From Clostridia bacterium (GTDB taxonomy: Bacteria; Bacillota; Clostridia; Christensenellales; Aristaeellaceae), in assembly GCA_016296675.1 (NCBI GenBank), contig JAEDIV010000051.1, positions 1 through 15,417 on the forward strand: a stretch of DNA of 15,417 bases, read 5' to 3'. Below, in pieces: positions 14,188 to 15,417 of the stretch; the first letter of the stretch is position 1; each line of letters starts with the position of its first letter. The notes beneath the pieces are model-generated. The model worked only from the letters and a program-made list of their open reading frames with translations, was not told the DNA's origin and searched no databases. A program made the position numbers and the translations under genes.

Positions 14188-14874
14188 ATGCCCAATACCA
14201 GGATTACTCTTCAGAAGTGGAAGGATCATTATTCTTATGCCAAAAAGGTATATATTATCGGCGCGCTGATTGCCGCCGGTGTTGCCAGCCTGATTTTTTC
14301 TGTCACCCGCTACGTTGCGCCCAATGAGCGCGCGGTCATCATCCAGATGGTCGACACATATGCCGACACCGTCAAGATGGACGGTGATATTCCTTCCCTG
14401 CTTGCCGCCGGCCAGGAATATGACGCTTCTTTGGAAGAGGTCTCCTTCCTGACCATCTCTTATACGGGCGACGATAATTATGAGGGCAGCCAGGTGTACA
14501 CCGTTCAGGTATATGCCGGAGAAAACGACATCTATTTCCAAAACGATGTCCTTACCCAGCGCATGGTGAAAGAAGGCTACGCCGTGGCGCTTGAAGAGAT
14601 GGAAGGCTTTGAGGAATTCAACGAAAAGTATTCCGAATACGTAATCTGGCAGGCGATCGAGAAGGACGAAAAAGAGCCGGATCCCGATCTGGACTATACG
14701 CAGCATGCCTACTGTCTGGACATTTCCTCGCTTCTTGGCATCAACCAGCGCGGCGCGTACGACGTCCGTGAAAAATACGCGCTCATCTGCATTTCTTCCG
14801 AAAATCCCAATACCAGCTTCAGAGTCCTGACAGAGATGTTTGATATGTTTACGCTTACGGAGGAAACCGAATGA
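14188..14874 (+). CDS. Hypothetical single-pass membrane protein
   Basis: 228-residue protein I do not recognise. A short basic N-terminus (MPNTRITLQKWKDHYSYAKK) is followed by one hydrophobic segment at about residues 21-40 (VYIIGALIAAGVASLIFSV), then a soluble, acidic domain of about 185 residues. Given the positive-inside rule, the large domain is probably extracytoplasmic. It contains mixed beta/alpha-looking stretches (SYTGDDNYEGSQVYTVQVYAG; LTQRMVKEGYAVALEEMEGFEEF), with no catalytic motif, lipobox or cell-wall anchor that I can see. An in-frame TTG at 14173 is less likely as start because it overlaps the GGAG Shine-Dalgarno. The stop overlaps the next gene's start (ATGA), so both proteins are probably made together and may interact. 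Confidence 0.8.
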   Translation: MPNTRITLQKWKDHYSYAKKVYIIGALIAAGVASLIFSVTRYVAPNERAVIIQMVDTYADTVKMDGDIPSLLAAGQEYDASLEEVSFLTISYTGDDNYEGSQVYTVQVYAGENDIYFQNDVLTQRMVKEGYAVALEEMEGFEEFNEKYSEYVIWQAIEKDEKEPDPDLDYTQHAYCLDISSLLGINQRGAYDVREKYALICISSENPNTSFRVLTEMFDMFTLTEETE

Positions 14875-15353
14875 AAGCAAATCAGCTGGTAGGACAAAAT
14901 GAAGTGAGCAATAAAGCCGGCATCGTCATTGTGCTTGCATCGCTTGCCGCTTTGTATCTGATTTCTTCGCTGGCTTCCATCTTATCCTCCATTGGCCTTA
15001 CTCCGCTTTTTACGTCCATCATTTTCTGGGGTCTGGGCGGCACAGTCTGCGTAATCGTGTATTATTTATTCATCATCCGCTATCTTTATTCCGTTGACGG
15101 CGTAAAGGTGACGATTGAGCGCGTGTACCACAAAAAGCCCCGGCCGATGATTGAATTCATGAAGAGGGATATCCTTTTTATCGGCTGCGCGGAGGACGCA
15201 ATAAAGAAACACGGCAAAATCAAGACGCACAAAGCCATCCGGAGAACCAATCCGAACAAACCCGTCGCCGTCGTCTTCAAACGCGCAGGAGAAAAGCAGA
15301 TGCTCATTTTCCAGCCGAATGAAGAAATTTTAAAAGCGATGAGCGAAAAATAG
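14871..15353 (+). CDS. Hypothetical two-pass membrane protein
   Basis: 160-residue protein I do not recognise. Two hydrophobic segments are visible, about residues 16-38 (AGIVIVLASLAALYLISSLA onward) and 45-70 (TPLFTSIIFWGLGGTVCVIV onward). A basic cytosolic-looking tail of about 90 residues follows (HKKPRPMIEFMKRDILFIGC; KKHGKIKTHKAIRRTNPNKP; VAVVFKRAGEKQMLIFQPNEEILKAM). The tail reads like a small beta-rich domain of the PH type seen in membrane proteins with an N-terminal hairpin, but that is only an impression. Start ATG 14871 overlaps the stop of the upstream gene (ATGA), so translation is coupled. Confidence 0.8.
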   Translation: MKANQLVGQNEVSNKAGIVIVLASLAALYLISSLASILSSIGLTPLFTSIIFWGLGGTVCVIVYYLFIIRYLYSVDGVKVTIERVYHKKPRPMIEFMKRDILFIGCAEDAIKKHGKIKTHKAIRRTNPNKPVAVVFKRAGEKQMLIFQPNEEILKAMSEK

Positions 15354-15417
15354 AGAATAAAAGGGTCTGTCCTATTCAGAATAAAACCTCAAAAAAGCAA
15401 CACAGCGGGACGGGAAA
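15354..15417. other. Right edge, no gene seen; small palindrome
   Basis: The last 64 nt hold no complete gene. TATTCAGAATA (15373-15383) is a perfect 5-bp inverted repeat around one base, flanked by GGGTCTGTCC and AAAACC. It is too short and lacks a T-run for a terminator. It could be the start of a longer structure or repeat cut by the window edge. Confidence 0.3.

Noticed and set aside
15354..15417. End of an insertion sequence at the right edge
   Set aside because: GGGTCTGTCC vaguely resembles IS ends, but no second inverted repeat, target duplication or transposase is visible in the window.

Overview
The window looks like chromosomal DNA from a spore-forming, anaerobic-type Firmicute, probably a gut-associated Clostridia (Christensenellales/Oscillospirales-like; this placement is inference). 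Reasons: a recognisable spoIID, two near-consensus sigma-E-type promoters, strong AGGAG ribosome binding sites, mid-range GC content, and a load of glycan-degrading genes. I see no phage integration module, transposase, CRISPR array, tRNA or rRNA.

Layout. 1-101: a strong hairpin at the left edge. 102-4045 (minus): dapF (diaminopimelate epimerase) followed after 29 nt by a large cytosolic GH38 alpha-mannosidase. 4046-4207: divergent promoter region. 4208-5118 (plus): a two-gene unit, an ArsC/Spx-fold protein (YusI-like) and an RsmC-like methyltransferase, coupled by an ATGA overlap. 5150-5196: a bidirectional terminator between convergent units. 5206-10489 (minus): a tight four-gene operon transcribed in the order PfkB-type sugar kinase, D-lyxose/D-mannose-type isomerase, aldose-1-epimerase-like protein, second GH38 alpha-mannosidase. 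It is driven by a near-perfect vegetative promoter (TTGACA-17-TATACT) overlapped by an imperfect 17-bp palindrome. 10656-12779 (plus): an NlpC/P60-like hydrolase with peptidoglycan-binding and SH3-like domains, then SpoIID, each preceded by its own sigma-E-like promoter. 12781-14073: a consensus promoter, a Gfo/Idh/MocA oxidoreductase and a terminator. 14124-15353: a promoter and two translationally coupled small membrane proteins of unknown function.

How the genes work together (inference). The four-gene operon reads as a complete intracellular route: alpha-mannoside -> mannose (GH38), anomer adjustment (epimerase-like), mannose -> fructose or lyxose -> xylulose (isomerase), ketose -> ketose phosphate (PfkB kinase). 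It would bypass the usual mannose-6-phosphate isomerase route. Neither GH38 enzyme has a signal peptide, so substrates must be imported; no transporter or regulator lies in this window. The NlpC and SpoIID genes form a sporulation cell-wall module.

Most notable sequence-level observations: the kinase lacks any ATG/GTG/TTG start that would retain its conserved N-terminal GNIVVD motif and appears to start at ATT (10489) behind a well-placed Shine-Dalgarno; the paired sigma-E-like promoters; and an apparent His-to-Cys change in the zinc site of SpoIID.
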